A DNA stretch of 64,000 nt from the NCBI RefSeq assembly GCF_004283755.1, contig NZ_SHMH01000006.1, positions 62,001 to 126,000 on the forward strand, given 5' to 3'. This document shows positions 33,037 to 43,365 of the stretch, one piece after another. The stretch comes from Pseudoxanthomonas winnipegensis (GTDB taxonomy: Bacteria > Pseudomonadota > Gammaproteobacteria > Xanthomonadales > Xanthomonadaceae). A program made the position numbers and the translations under genes. The notes beneath the pieces are model-generated. The model worked only from the letters and a program-made list of their open reading frames with translations. It did no database searches and had not been told where the DNA came from. Each line of letters starts with the position of its first letter. The first letter of the stretch is position 1.

Positions 33037-33489
33037 ATGTCCAAGCGCGCCCTGTTCCTCGCCCCGCTGCTGCTCAGCCTGGCCGCCTGCGCCGGCACCA
33101 CCAAGGTGATGCTGTCCTCGCCGCGCCCGCCGGTGGACCCGGCCACCGTGCGCGTCTACACCGCCGTGCCGCCCGGCGCGGTGCAGATCGCCCAGCTCGA
33201 GGCGCAGAGCGCGGTCGGCTTCGGCACCCAGGGCCAGACCGACGCGGCCATGCGCCGGCTCAAGAACGAGGCCGCCAAGCTCGGCGCCAATGGCGTGGTG
33301 CTGATCGGCGCCGGCGCCGGCGGGCGCTCGCCGGTGGGCCTGTCGGTCGGCGGCGGCAGCTATGGCGGCCATGTCGGCGGCGGGATCGGCATCGGCATCC
33401 CGACCCAGCAGAAGCAGGCCAACGGCGTGGCGATCTATGTCCCGCCGGGCGCCGAGCGCGCGGCCGAGACGGCGCCCGCCACGCCCTGA
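33037..33489 (+). CDS. Small lipoprotein
   Basis: A 150-residue protein with a lipoprotein signal (ALFLAPLLLSLAAC, lipobox LAAC with the acceptor cysteine near residue 19). The mature part has a compact mixed fold (VRVYTAVPPGAVQIAQLEAQS, then KLGANGVVLIGAGAGG), a glycine-rich stretch (VGGGSYGGHVGGGIGIGIP) and a short tail. It resembles uncharacterised lipoproteins of Xanthomonadaceae. Start: the ATG of MSKRALF, since the longer frame adds a 54-residue polar N-terminus before the signal peptide. No operon partner. Confidence 0.78.
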   Translation: MSKRALFLAPLLLSLAACAGTTKVMLSSPRPPVDPATVRVYTAVPPGAVQIAQLEAQSAVGFGTQGQTDAAMRRLKNEAAKLGANGVVLIGAGAGGRSPVGLSVGGGSYGGHVGGGIGIGIPTQQKQANGVAIYVPPGAERAAETAPATP

Positions 33490-33498
33490 CCCAAGGCC

Positions 33499-33867
33499 CT
33501 AGCGCGGCAGGTGCGCCAGCACGTTGAGCAGGTGTCCTGCCGGATCGCGCACGAAGAAGCGTCGCACGCCCCAGGGCTCGTCGGTCAGCGGATATTCGAC
33601 CGGCGCGCCCAGCGCCTGCACCCGCGCATAGGCGCCGGCCACATCGTCCACCTCGATCGACAGCTGCGGCACCGGCGTGCCGCTGCCGCCCTCGCTGGCC
33701 AGCGAGACCTGGGGCGTCATGCTCGCCGCGTCGCTGGCGAGGGTCACGATCCAGCCGTGGTCCATCGCCAGCTCCAGATCGAACACCGCCCGATAGAACG
33801 CCGCCAGCCCGGCCGGATCGGGCGTGGCCAGATTGGCGACCACGCGGTGCACGACCAGCGGCTTCAT
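33499..33867 (-). CDS. VOC (glyoxalase/dioxygenase superfamily) protein
   Basis: A 122-residue protein with one beta-alpha-beta-beta-beta module pair: HRVVANLATPDPAGLAAFYRAVFDLELAMDHGW and the second half LSIEVDDVAGAYARVQALG, VEYPLTDEPWGVRRFFVRDPAGHLLNVL. This is the classic VOC fold, as in glyoxalase and antibiotic-resistance proteins, but the substrate is unknown. Its start overlaps the end of the DUF885 gene by four bases, so it is probably translated from the same mRNA. Confidence 0.85.
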   Translation of the reverse strand: MKPLVVHRVVANLATPDPAGLAAFYRAVFDLELAMDHGWIVTLASDAASMTPQVSLASEGGSGTPVPQLSIEVDDVAGAYARVQALGAPVEYPLTDEPWGVRRFFVRDPAGHLLNVLAHLPR

Positions 33868-35663
33868 GGCGCGGCCTTGCCCGCGTAACGCGGCACGAAC
33901 TGCGTGCGCACCGCCTCGGCCAGCTGGTCGGGCGGCAGCAGCCCCTGGTCGAGCAGGAAGTCGTTGAACGCCTGCCGGTCGAACGCCGGCCCCAGCGCCA
34001 GTTCGGTCTGCATGCGCAGTTCGAGGATCCGGCTATAGCCGTAGAAGTAGCTGCCGGCCTGGCCGGGCGCGTTGAAGGTGTAGCGGTCCAGCTCCTGGCG
34101 CGCCATCGCCGGCGACAGCCCGACGTCGTGTTCCAGCACCAGGCGCGCGCGCTCGCGGTCGATCAGGCCCAGGTTGAGCATCGGGTCCAGCATCGCGCGC
34201 GCCGCGCGCAGCAGGCGGAACTGCAGCGCGATCATCTGCCCCTCGGCCGGCTCGTAGGGCACCATCTCGGCCTCGGCGTACAGCGCCCAGCCCTCGACGT
34301 TGACCGAGTTGAACGCGAACAGCGTGCGCGCCAGCGACAGCCCGCGTTCGACCATCGCGGCGAATTGCAGGTCGTGGCCCGGGCGACCCTCGTGCGCGCT
34401 CAGCGTCCAGGCCGCGGCGGCGAAGTTGAAATCGTCGTAGCGGCTGCCGGCGTCCTGGCCATCGGCCGACGGGTTGCCGATGGGCAGCACGAACTGGCCC
34501 TGCTGGCCGGTGTTGCCCACCAGCGGCGGCGGCAGGTAGTGCGGCGCGGGCGAGGCGGCGCTCTCGGCGGCCGAGCCCAGCCGCATCTGCAGCGGCCGCT
34601 TGGGCACGGTGACGATGCGCTCGCGCTTCATGATCGGATCGATCCGGTCGATCACATCGCGGTAGTGCGCCTCCAGTTGGTCGTTGGCGATGGTGCCGCG
34701 CTTGAGCGCCTTGATCACCGCGCGGTAGTCGGTGTCGCGCAGCCCCTGCGCCTTGGCCACCTGCGGCGCCAGTTGCTGCATGGCCGCGCGGGTCTCCATG
34801 AACTCCACCTGCGCGCGCTGCATCAGCTGCTGCGGATCGATGTCGATGCCGACCTGCCTGAGCTGGAAGGCGTACAGCTGCGGCGGCAGGCGCGTGTCGG
34901 TGCGCGCCTTGGGCAGCACGGTGCCGCGGGTCCAGTCGGCGTAGGCCTTGAGCTCGGCGGCCATGCGCGCCAGCGCCGGCTCGGCGCCGGCGATCTTGTA
35001 TTCGGTGAACAGTTCGCGGATGCCGTCGATGTAGGTGTCCACGTTGGACAGCGCGCGCTCGACCTCGAGCCTGGTCGGCGGCAGCAGCGCCGGATTGGCC
35101 AGCTTCTCCTCGTAGCGCTGGCGCGCGAGCGTGGTGAACGGCGTGCTGTCCGGGGTCAGGCCCACGTAGGCCTTCAGCCGGTCCAGCGCCTTGGCCCGGC
35201 GCGCGGGCGGCACCTGGTCGGAGAGCAGGTTGTTGATGCCGTTGAACACCGACTGCGGTGCGTCGACCCACGGCAGCAGCAGCGCCTCGTTGAGCTGGCT
35301 GCCCTGGATTTCCATGTCCACCGCGTGCAGCAGGATCTGCAGGTCCTGGCGCACGTTGGCATCGCGCTCGGTCTGCAGCGCGGCCTGGAGCTTGGCGCGC
35401 GCCGCGGTCATCGCGGCGCGATAGCGCGCCGGCTGGTTGGGCCCCAGATCGGCGACCCGCGCGTCGTAGGCCGACAGGCCCACCTGGCTCGCCATCTCCG
35501 GCATGAAGGCCGCCTGCGCCTCCAGCAGCGCCTCGGCGTAGGTGTTGCTGCGCGCGACCCAGGCCGGCGCGGCCGGCGAGGCGGCCTCGGCCGCCACGCC
35601 GGGCAGCGGCGCGCACAGCGCCAGGGCAAGGGCGAACACCAGCGGCTTGATCATGGACGACAC
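33864..35663 (-). CDS. Secreted DUF885 family protein
   Basis: A 599-residue protein with a signal peptide (LVFALALALCAPLPGVAAEA) and the DUF885 hallmark TLSAHEGRPGHDLQFA, a gluzincin-like HExxxGH arrangement, with a downstream glutamate-rich helix (GWALYAEAEMVPYEP). It is probably a periplasmic zinc-dependent carboxypeptidase-like enzyme; activity is not established for most members. The alternative start three codons in (MIKPLV) would suit the signal peptide equally well. It overlaps the VOC gene downstream. Confidence 0.85.
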   Translation of the reverse strand: MSSMIKPLVFALALALCAPLPGVAAEAASPAAPAWVARSNTYAEALLEAQAAFMPEMASQVGLSAYDARVADLGPNQPARYRAAMTAARAKLQAALQTERDANVRQDLQILLHAVDMEIQGSQLNEALLLPWVDAPQSVFNGINNLLSDQVPPARRAKALDRLKAYVGLTPDSTPFTTLARQRYEEKLANPALLPPTRLEVERALSNVDTYIDGIRELFTEYKIAGAEPALARMAAELKAYADWTRGTVLPKARTDTRLPPQLYAFQLRQVGIDIDPQQLMQRAQVEFMETRAAMQQLAPQVAKAQGLRDTDYRAVIKALKRGTIANDQLEAHYRDVIDRIDPIMKRERIVTVPKRPLQMRLGSAAESAASPAPHYLPPPLVGNTGQQGQFVLPIGNPSADGQDAGSRYDDFNFAAAAWTLSAHEGRPGHDLQFAAMVERGLSLARTLFAFNSVNVEGWALYAEAEMVPYEPAEGQMIALQFRLLRAARAMLDPMLNLGLIDRERARLVLEHDVGLSPAMARQELDRYTFNAPGQAGSYFYGYSRILELRMQTELALGPAFDRQAFNDFLLDQGLLPPDQLAEAVRTQFVPRYAGKAAP

Positions 35664-35719
35664 CTGGCAGGCAAGGAGAGTGCGGCGACGCTACGCACTG
35701 CTGTGGGCCGAGGCAACCA

Positions 35720-35880
35720 TAGGCCCCCTCCCTTGCGCGCAGCGCAGGGGAGGGCTGGGGAGGGGTTGGGGCTTTCCCGGGCAAGCCGCCGAAGCGAAGA
35801 GCAAGAGCACCCCACCCCCTCAGTCGCTAGCCGCGACTTCGAGCTCCCCTTCGCCTTCGGCGAAAGGGAGGGGGCGGAGC
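35720..35880. repeat. Dispersed GC-rich repeat (CCCCTCCC...AGTCGC...GCTCCCC family)
   Basis: Begins CCCCCTCCCTTGCGCG with its near-inverse AGGGGAGGG, then GGAGGGGTTGGGGC, a short AGAGCAAGAGCACCCC stretch, CCCCCTCAGTCGCTAGC and CGACTTCGAGCTCCCCTT, ending with CGCCTTCGGCG. A second, inverted copy lies at 63740-63885 with the same order of blocks. The repeat fills the gap between the DUF885 and dipeptidyl-peptidase genes. Confidence 0.75.
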
Positions 35881-35895
35881 GGATGGCCGAAGCCG

Positions 35896-38412
<2,517 letters not shown>

Positions 38413-38421
38413 GCGGAAGGT

Positions 38422-39108
38422 TTACCGCGGGCCGAACATGTGCCGGAGCTGTTCCTCGGTCAGCGGTTCGCCCAGGGCGGGATTGACCTGCGGGCCCAGG
38501 GCGTAGGCGCGTGCGGTCGCCGGGCGCTGGCTGATGGCGTCGAACCAGCGCGCCACGTTGGGGAAGTCCACCAGGTCCATCTTCTGCTTGGCGTGCGGCA
38601 CGATCCACGGATAGGCCGCCATGTCGGCGATGGAATAGTCCCCGGCGATGAAGTCGCGCCCGTCCAGGCGCTTGTCCAGCACGCCGTACAGGCGCCGTGT
38701 CTCGTTGGTGTAGCGGTCCATCGCGTAGGGGATCTTCTCCGGCGCGTACTGGTTGAAGTGGTGGTTCTGGCCGAGCATCGGCCCCAGTCCGCCCACCTGC
38801 CAGAACAGCCACTCCAGCACCTCGATCCGCGCGCGGGCCTCGGCCGGCAGGAAGGCGCCGGTCTTCTCGGCCAGGTACAGCAGGATCGCGCCGGACTCGA
38901 ACACGCTCTGCGCCGCGCCGCCGTCGGCCGGGGCGTGGTCGACGATGGCCGGCATCTTGTTGTTGGGCGAGATGGCCAGGAACTCGGCGGCGAACTGGTC
39001 GCCCTTGCCGATGTCCACCGGCTTGATCGTGTAGTCCAGCCCGGCCTCTTCCAGGAACAGGGTGATCTTGTGCCCGTTGGGCGTGGGCCAGTAGTACAGG
39101 TCGATCAT
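38422..39108 (-). CDS. Glutathione S-transferase (YfcG/nu-class type)
   Basis: A 228-residue protein. The N-terminal thioredoxin-like domain (MIDLYYWPTPNGHKITLFLEEAG, PNNKMPAIVDH, VFESGAILLYLAEKTG) and the C-terminal helical domain (VLEWLFWQVGGLGPMLGQNHHF, YSIADMAAYPWIVPH) match the YfcG/GstB group, which act as disulfide-bond oxidoreductases with glutathione rather than classic transferases. Normal length. It is divergent from the YqhA-like gene. Confidence 0.92.
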   Translation of the reverse strand: MIDLYYWPTPNGHKITLFLEEAGLDYTIKPVDIGKGDQFAAEFLAISPNNKMPAIVDHAPADGGAAQSVFESGAILLYLAEKTGAFLPAEARARIEVLEWLFWQVGGLGPMLGQNHHFNQYAPEKIPYAMDRYTNETRRLYGVLDKRLDGRDFIAGDYSIADMAAYPWIVPHAKQKMDLVDFPNVARWFDAISQRPATARAYALGPQVNPALGEPLTEEQLRHMFGPR

Positions 39109-39161
39109 CGCGCCGGTTCCTTACAGTGCTGAAAGAAGCCGAGTCTACGGCGCGGCTTCGC

Positions 39162-39191
39162 TTGGCAGTGTCATGGGCGGCTGGCTACGCT
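39162..39191 (+). promoter_or_regulatory. Candidate sigma-70 promoter of the YqhA-like gene
   Basis: TTGGCA and TACGCT are separated by 18 bases, ending 29 bases before the ATG at 39221. This is a reasonable housekeeping promoter in a GC-rich intergenic region shared with the divergent GST gene. Confidence 0.45.
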
Positions 39192-39220
39192 GCCGCGCCC
39201 ACGAGACGAATCGTTCCGCC

Positions 39221-39841
39221 ATGTCGCCCCAGCCGCCCGCCCGCCTCAACCCCATCGCCGGCCTGATCTTCGCCTCGCGCTGGCTGCAGCTGCCGCTGTA
39301 CCTGGGGCTGATCCTGGCCCAGTGCGTCTACGTGTTCCTGTTCGGCAAGGAGCTGTGGCACCTGATCCACGAGGCGCCCAGCCTGGGCGAGCAGCAGATC
39401 ATGCTGATCGTGCTGGGGCTGATCGACGTGGTGATGATCTCCAACCTGCTGGTGATGGTGATCGTCGGCGGCTACGAGACCTTCGTCTCGCGCCTGGGGC
39501 TGGAAGGCCATCCCGACCAGCCCGAATGGCTCAGCCACGTCAACGCCAGCGTGCTCAAGGTCAAGCTGGCGATGGCGATCATCGGCATCTCCTCGATCCA
39601 CCTGCTCAAGACCTTCATCGCCGCCGGGGCGCTGGGCGGGTTGCCGTTCTGCTCGCCCGAGCTGCTGGCCAGCGCCACCGCGGCCAGCGCGATCGGCACT
39701 ACCGGCTGCTCCACGCTCACCCCGCAGGGCGTGCTGTGGCAGACCATCATCCACTGCGTCTTCATCCTGTCGGCCATCGGCATCGCCTGGACCGACCGCC
39801 TGATGCAGGGCGCGCAATCCGCGCAACGCGCCGCGCACTGA
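39221..39841 (+). CDS. UPF0114/YqhA family membrane protein (TIGR00645)
   Basis: A 206-residue inner-membrane protein with four hydrophobic helices and the family pattern FASRWLQLPLYLGLILAQ, IDVVMISNLLVMVIVGGYE and LKVKLAMAIIGISSIHLLKTFI. The E. coli homologue is YqhA, function unknown. Start: the ATG of MSPQPPARLNP; a longer frame would include the putative promoter. It stands alone, with a divergent GST gene upstream. Confidence 0.9.
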   Translation: MSPQPPARLNPIAGLIFASRWLQLPLYLGLILAQCVYVFLFGKELWHLIHEAPSLGEQQIMLIVLGLIDVVMISNLLVMVIVGGYETFVSRLGLEGHPDQPEWLSHVNASVLKVKLAMAIIGISSIHLLKTFIAAGALGGLPFCSPELLASATAASAIGTTGCSTLTPQGVLWQTIIHCVFILSAIGIAWTDRLMQGAQSAQRAAH

Positions 39842-40000
39842 GCGCTTCGGCGCCAGTCGCGCCGGTGACCAACGTTGTCATCGCTTCCTAACGGAACGTA
39901 AACGATTCCAGCCCCGCGTGGCGGGCCTTTGCCGCCGGCGCCATCCGCGTCCGCTTCCGATGGCGGCGCATGCCCCTGCGGCGCGGTGCTGCGATGCGGC

Positions 40001-40025
40001 GTGACAGCGCTGTCACCCTCTGACA
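40001..40025 (+). promoter_or_regulatory. LacI-type operator palindrome and candidate -35 box of the TonB receptor
   Basis: GTGACAGCGCTGTCAC (40001-40016) is a perfect 16-bp palindrome with the central CG and TGNNANCGNTNNCA arrangement of LacI/GalR-family operators. CTGACA begins four bases later, and TGTACG or TACGAG lies 17-19 bases beyond it, a possible -35/-10 pair, so a bound repressor would overlap or touch the promoter. Several TonB receptors for carbohydrates in Xanthomonas are under LacI-type control. No such regulator gene is in the window. Confidence 0.5.
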
Positions 40026-40106
40026 AAACGGCGCACCTGCCGTGTACGAGACCTGAATTCAAGGGCTCGGACGGCATTCGTCATATCCGCACCTGGGGAG
40101 GGTCGT

Positions 40107-43100
40107 ATGAAGCAGATGGTTGCCATGCCGCGTCGGCGGTTGCTGGTGTCGGCGATGCTGGTCGCGTTGTCCGCGACGGCCGCCGCGCAGACCGCGCCGG
40201 AATCGAATCAAGCGCCGGCCAGCTCGGCCGCGCAGGCCACGCCTGGCAACGCCAGCGCGCAGTCCAGCACCGATGCCACCAACCTGGACGCCGTGCAGGT
40301 CAAGGGCATCCGCCAGAGCATGATGTCCTCGGCCAACCTCAAGCGCGATTCGCAGGGTGTGGTCGACGGCATCGTGGCCGAGGACATGGGCAAGTTCCCG
40401 GACACCAACCTGGCCGAGTCCCTGCAGCGCATCACCGGCGTATCCATCGACCGCAGCAACGGCGAAGGCTCCAAGGTCACCGTGCGCGGCGTCGGCCCGG
40501 ACTTCAACCTGGTGCTGCTCAACGGCCGCCAGATGCCGACCGCCACCGGCGGCCGCGCGTTCGAGTTCTCCGATCTGGCCTCCGAGGCGATCTCGGCGGT
40601 GGAGGTCTACAAGACCAGCCGCGCCAGCACCCCGGCCGGCGGCATCGGCGCGACGATCAACATCAAGACCTCCCGTCCGCTGGAGAACCCGGGCTTCCAC
40701 GCCAGCGCCGGCGTCAAGGGCGTGGTGGACACCTCCGACGACGATCTGCCGGGCCATTACGAAGGCAAGACCGTCACGCCGGAAATCTCCGGCATCTTCA
40801 GCAACACCTGGGCCGACAACCGCTTCGGCATCTCGCTGAGCGCCAGCCGCCAGGACCGCGAGTCCGGGTCGGCCCTGGCCCAGGTCGCGCCGGGCAACGG
40901 CTGGCAGACCTACATCGATACCCCGCAGGCCAACGGCGTGGGCGGCCCCAACGGCGCGCTGGCCGCCTCGCCCAACGTCACCAACCGTCCCGGCCCGAAT
41001 GATGTGTATTCGATGCCGCAGAGCCTGGGCTATTCGGTCAACTCGGTGCATCGCCAGCGCACCAACGGCCAGCTGGCCTTCCAGTTCGCGCCGACCGACA
41101 ACCTGACCGCCACGCTCGATTACACCTACTCGGAAAACAAGATCCAGTCGGCGCGCAACGACATGTCGGTGTGGTTCAACTTCACGCCGGATCAGAGTTC
41201 GTGGACCGATGGCTCCGGCTCCTCGCCGCTGACCTATCACGAGACCTACGGCTGCACGCCGCGCGTCTATCCGGGCGGCGCGAGCGACCCGGGCTGCTCG
41301 GACCTGGCCATGGGCGCGTCCAAGACCGCCGTGGTGCACGAGAACAAGTCGCTGGGCTTCAACGTCGACTGGCGGGTGACCGACAGCTTCAGCCTGAACT
41401 TCGACTACCACGACTCCAGCGCCGAATCGCGTCCGGACAGCCCGTACGGCTCCAGTAACACCATGTCCACCGCCGGCTTTTTTCGCCAGGGTGCCGGCTT
41501 CGACATGAGCGGCGACTTCCCGATCCTGATGCTCAACCTGCCTCCCGGCATGAGCGAGATCGACCCGTCGATGATGCAGGCCACCGGCTCGGTGTTCCGC
41601 AACGACTACCAGAAGGCCAAGATCAAGCAGGGCCAGCTCTCCGGCCAGTTCCAGTTCGAGGACTACTCCAAGCTGAACTTCGGCGTGTCCAGCACCGAGT
41701 ACAAGAACCGCTCGGCCTTCACCAACGTGCAGCTGGATACCTGGGGCGGCAACGTGCCCGCCGGCCCGGGCGCCTATGACGACTCGCTGTTCAAGCTCGC
41801 GCACATGGGCGACTACTTCGACGGCGGCGGCGCCAACAGCCCGGCCTTCTCCGATGCGTTCTTCCTGTTCGACTTCGAGGCCATGCGCCAGGCCGCGGCC
41901 AATGCCCGCACCAACGCCGGCCTGGGCGTGCCGGAGGACTATCTGGCCTCGACCGACTATTCCGGCGCCGCGGTGCCGGGCAGCTCGGCCAGCCGCACGG
42001 TGGGCGACAGCCGCGTGCAGGAGAAGTCGCACAGCGCCTACCTGGAGTGGAGCAACACCTTTGATCTGTCCATGCCGCTGAGCGTGGCCGTTGGCGTGCG
42101 CTACGAGGACACCAAGGTCACCGCCTCGGCGCTGCAGCCGGCGCCGGTGGCGGTCAACTGGGCCAGCGCCAACGAGTTCAACCTGGTCTACCAGGGCAAC
42201 GAGTTCTACACCCTGGGCGGCGACTACAAGTACTGGCTGCCGAACCTGGACCTGGCCCTGGACCTGACCTCCGATATGAAGCTGCGCTTCAGCGCCGGCA
42301 AGACCATCGGCCGTCCCAACTGGGGCGACCTGAATGCCGCGCAGACGCTCGGCAGCCCGGCGCGCTACGACGGCGGCGGCGGCGGTTCGGGCAACCCGGC
42401 GCTCAAGCCGCTGGTGTCCAGGAATCTGGACCTGTCCTGGGAGTGGTACTACGCCGAGGGCAGCTATGTCTCGGTCGGCTACTTCTACAAGAAGATCGAC
42501 AACTTCATCGCCCGCCAGACCCAGCGCGAGACCCCGATCCCGGACCTGTACACCCCGGCCGGTGGCGCGTACTGGAACGAGGCCGTGGCCGCCGGCTGCG
42601 CGCAGACCGACCGTCCCTGCATCCGCGACTACATCTTCGCCAACCACGACGGCGATCCGGGCGTGAACGCGGCCACGGGCAGCATCGTCGGCCAGCCGGG
42701 CGACCCGGTGCTGGCGTTCAACATCTCCAAGCCGGTCAACAACCGCTCGGACAAGCTCGATGGCTGGGAGTTCAACATCCAGCACGTGTTCGGCGAGACC
42801 GGCTTCGGTGTGGCGGCCAACTACACCAAGGTCGATTCGGGCCTGACCTACAACAACGGCGTGCTGGGCACCCAGTTCGCGCTGACCGGCCTGAGCGACA
42901 CGGCCAACTTCGTGGTGTTCTACGACAAGGGCCCGTGGCAAGCACGCGCGGCGTACAACTGGCGCGACGAGTTCCTCAGCGCCCTGGGCGATGGCAAGGG
43001 CGACAACCCGCTCTACGTCGAAGCCTATGGCCAGCTGGATCTCAGCTTCAGCTACGAGATCAACGACCACTTCAGCGTGTCGCTGGAAGGCATCAACGTG

Positions 43101-43202
43101 ACCGACGAGTCCACCCGTGTGCACGGCCGCAACAAGCACCAGGTGTACTCGCTGGAGCAGTTCGGGCCGCGCTACATGTTCGGCGCGCGCTACAAGTTCT
43201 AA
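40107..43202 (+). CDS. TonB-dependent receptor (Xanthomonas-Caulobacter type)
   Basis: A 1031-residue outer-membrane receptor. Residues 1-28 form a signal peptide (LLVSAMLVALSATAAAQ). The plug domain starts near residue 55 with NLDAVQVKGIRQSM and contains FPDTNLAESLQRITGVSIDR and TVRGVGPDFNLVLLNGRQMP; the barrel ends in aromatic FGARYKF. The sequence belongs to the TIGR01782 group found in Xanthomonas and Caulobacter, linked to uptake of sugars or complex polymers. A LacI-type palindrome lies upstream. A strong hairpin after the gene separates it from the halogenase-SapC-cupin set, with which this receptor class is often clustered. The substrate is unknown. Confidence 0.92.
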   Translation: MKQMVAMPRRRLLVSAMLVALSATAAAQTAPESNQAPASSAAQATPGNASAQSSTDATNLDAVQVKGIRQSMMSSANLKRDSQGVVDGIVAEDMGKFPDTNLAESLQRITGVSIDRSNGEGSKVTVRGVGPDFNLVLLNGRQMPTATGGRAFEFSDLASEAISAVEVYKTSRASTPAGGIGATINIKTSRPLENPGFHASAGVKGVVDTSDDDLPGHYEGKTVTPEISGIFSNTWADNRFGISLSASRQDRESGSALAQVAPGNGWQTYIDTPQANGVGGPNGALAASPNVTNRPGPNDVYSMPQSLGYSVNSVHRQRTNGQLAFQFAPTDNLTATLDYTYSENKIQSARNDMSVWFNFTPDQSSWTDGSGSSPLTYHETYGCTPRVYPGGASDPGCSDLAMGASKTAVVHENKSLGFNVDWRVTDSFSLNFDYHDSSAESRPDSPYGSSNTMSTAGFFRQGAGFDMSGDFPILMLNLPPGMSEIDPSMMQATGSVFRNDYQKAKIKQGQLSGQFQFEDYSKLNFGVSSTEYKNRSAFTNVQLDTWGGNVPAGPGAYDDSLFKLAHMGDYFDGGGANSPAFSDAFFLFDFEAMRQAAANARTNAGLGVPEDYLASTDYSGAAVPGSSASRTVGDSRVQEKSHSAYLEWSNTFDLSMPLSVAVGVRYEDTKVTASALQPAPVAVNWASANEFNLVYQGNEFYTLGGDYKYWLPNLDLALDLTSDMKLRFSAGKTIGRPNWGDLNAAQTLGSPARYDGGGGGSGNPALKPLVSRNLDLSWEWYYAEGSYVSVGYFYKKIDNFIARQTQRETPIPDLYTPAGGAYWNEAVAAGCAQTDRPCIRDYIFANHDGDPGVNAATGSIVGQPGDPVLAFNISKPVNNRSDKLDGWEFNIQHVFGETGFGVAANYTKVDSGLTYNNGVLGTQFALTGLSDTANFVVFYDKGPWQARAAYNWRDEFLSALGDGKGDNPLYVEAYGQLDLSFSYEINDHFSVSLEGINVTDESTRVHGRNKHQVYSLEQFGPRYMFGARYKF

Positions 43203-43300
43203 GCGCGCCTGTGGCATCCGCCGCTCCCGCGTCCGCGGGAACGGCGATGCGAGGTTGGTTGGCAGTTGCAGGGACGCCGCATGGCGGACAGGCGCTGCGC

Positions 43301-43335
43301 ACGGGCCACTGGCAAACCAGTGGCCCGTCGCGTTT
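43301..43335 (+). terminator. Strong hairpin between TonB receptor and halogenase genes
   Basis: A perfect 12-bp stem ACGGGCCACTGG / CCAGTGGCCCGT with loop CAAA is followed by CGCGTTT. It can act as a Rho-independent terminator for the receptor gene, or as an attenuator or stability element that sets the receptor mRNA above that of the downstream enzymes. Confidence 0.65.
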
Positions 43336-43365
43336 GATAGGCAGGCTGAAGGTTCGGGAAGCGCG

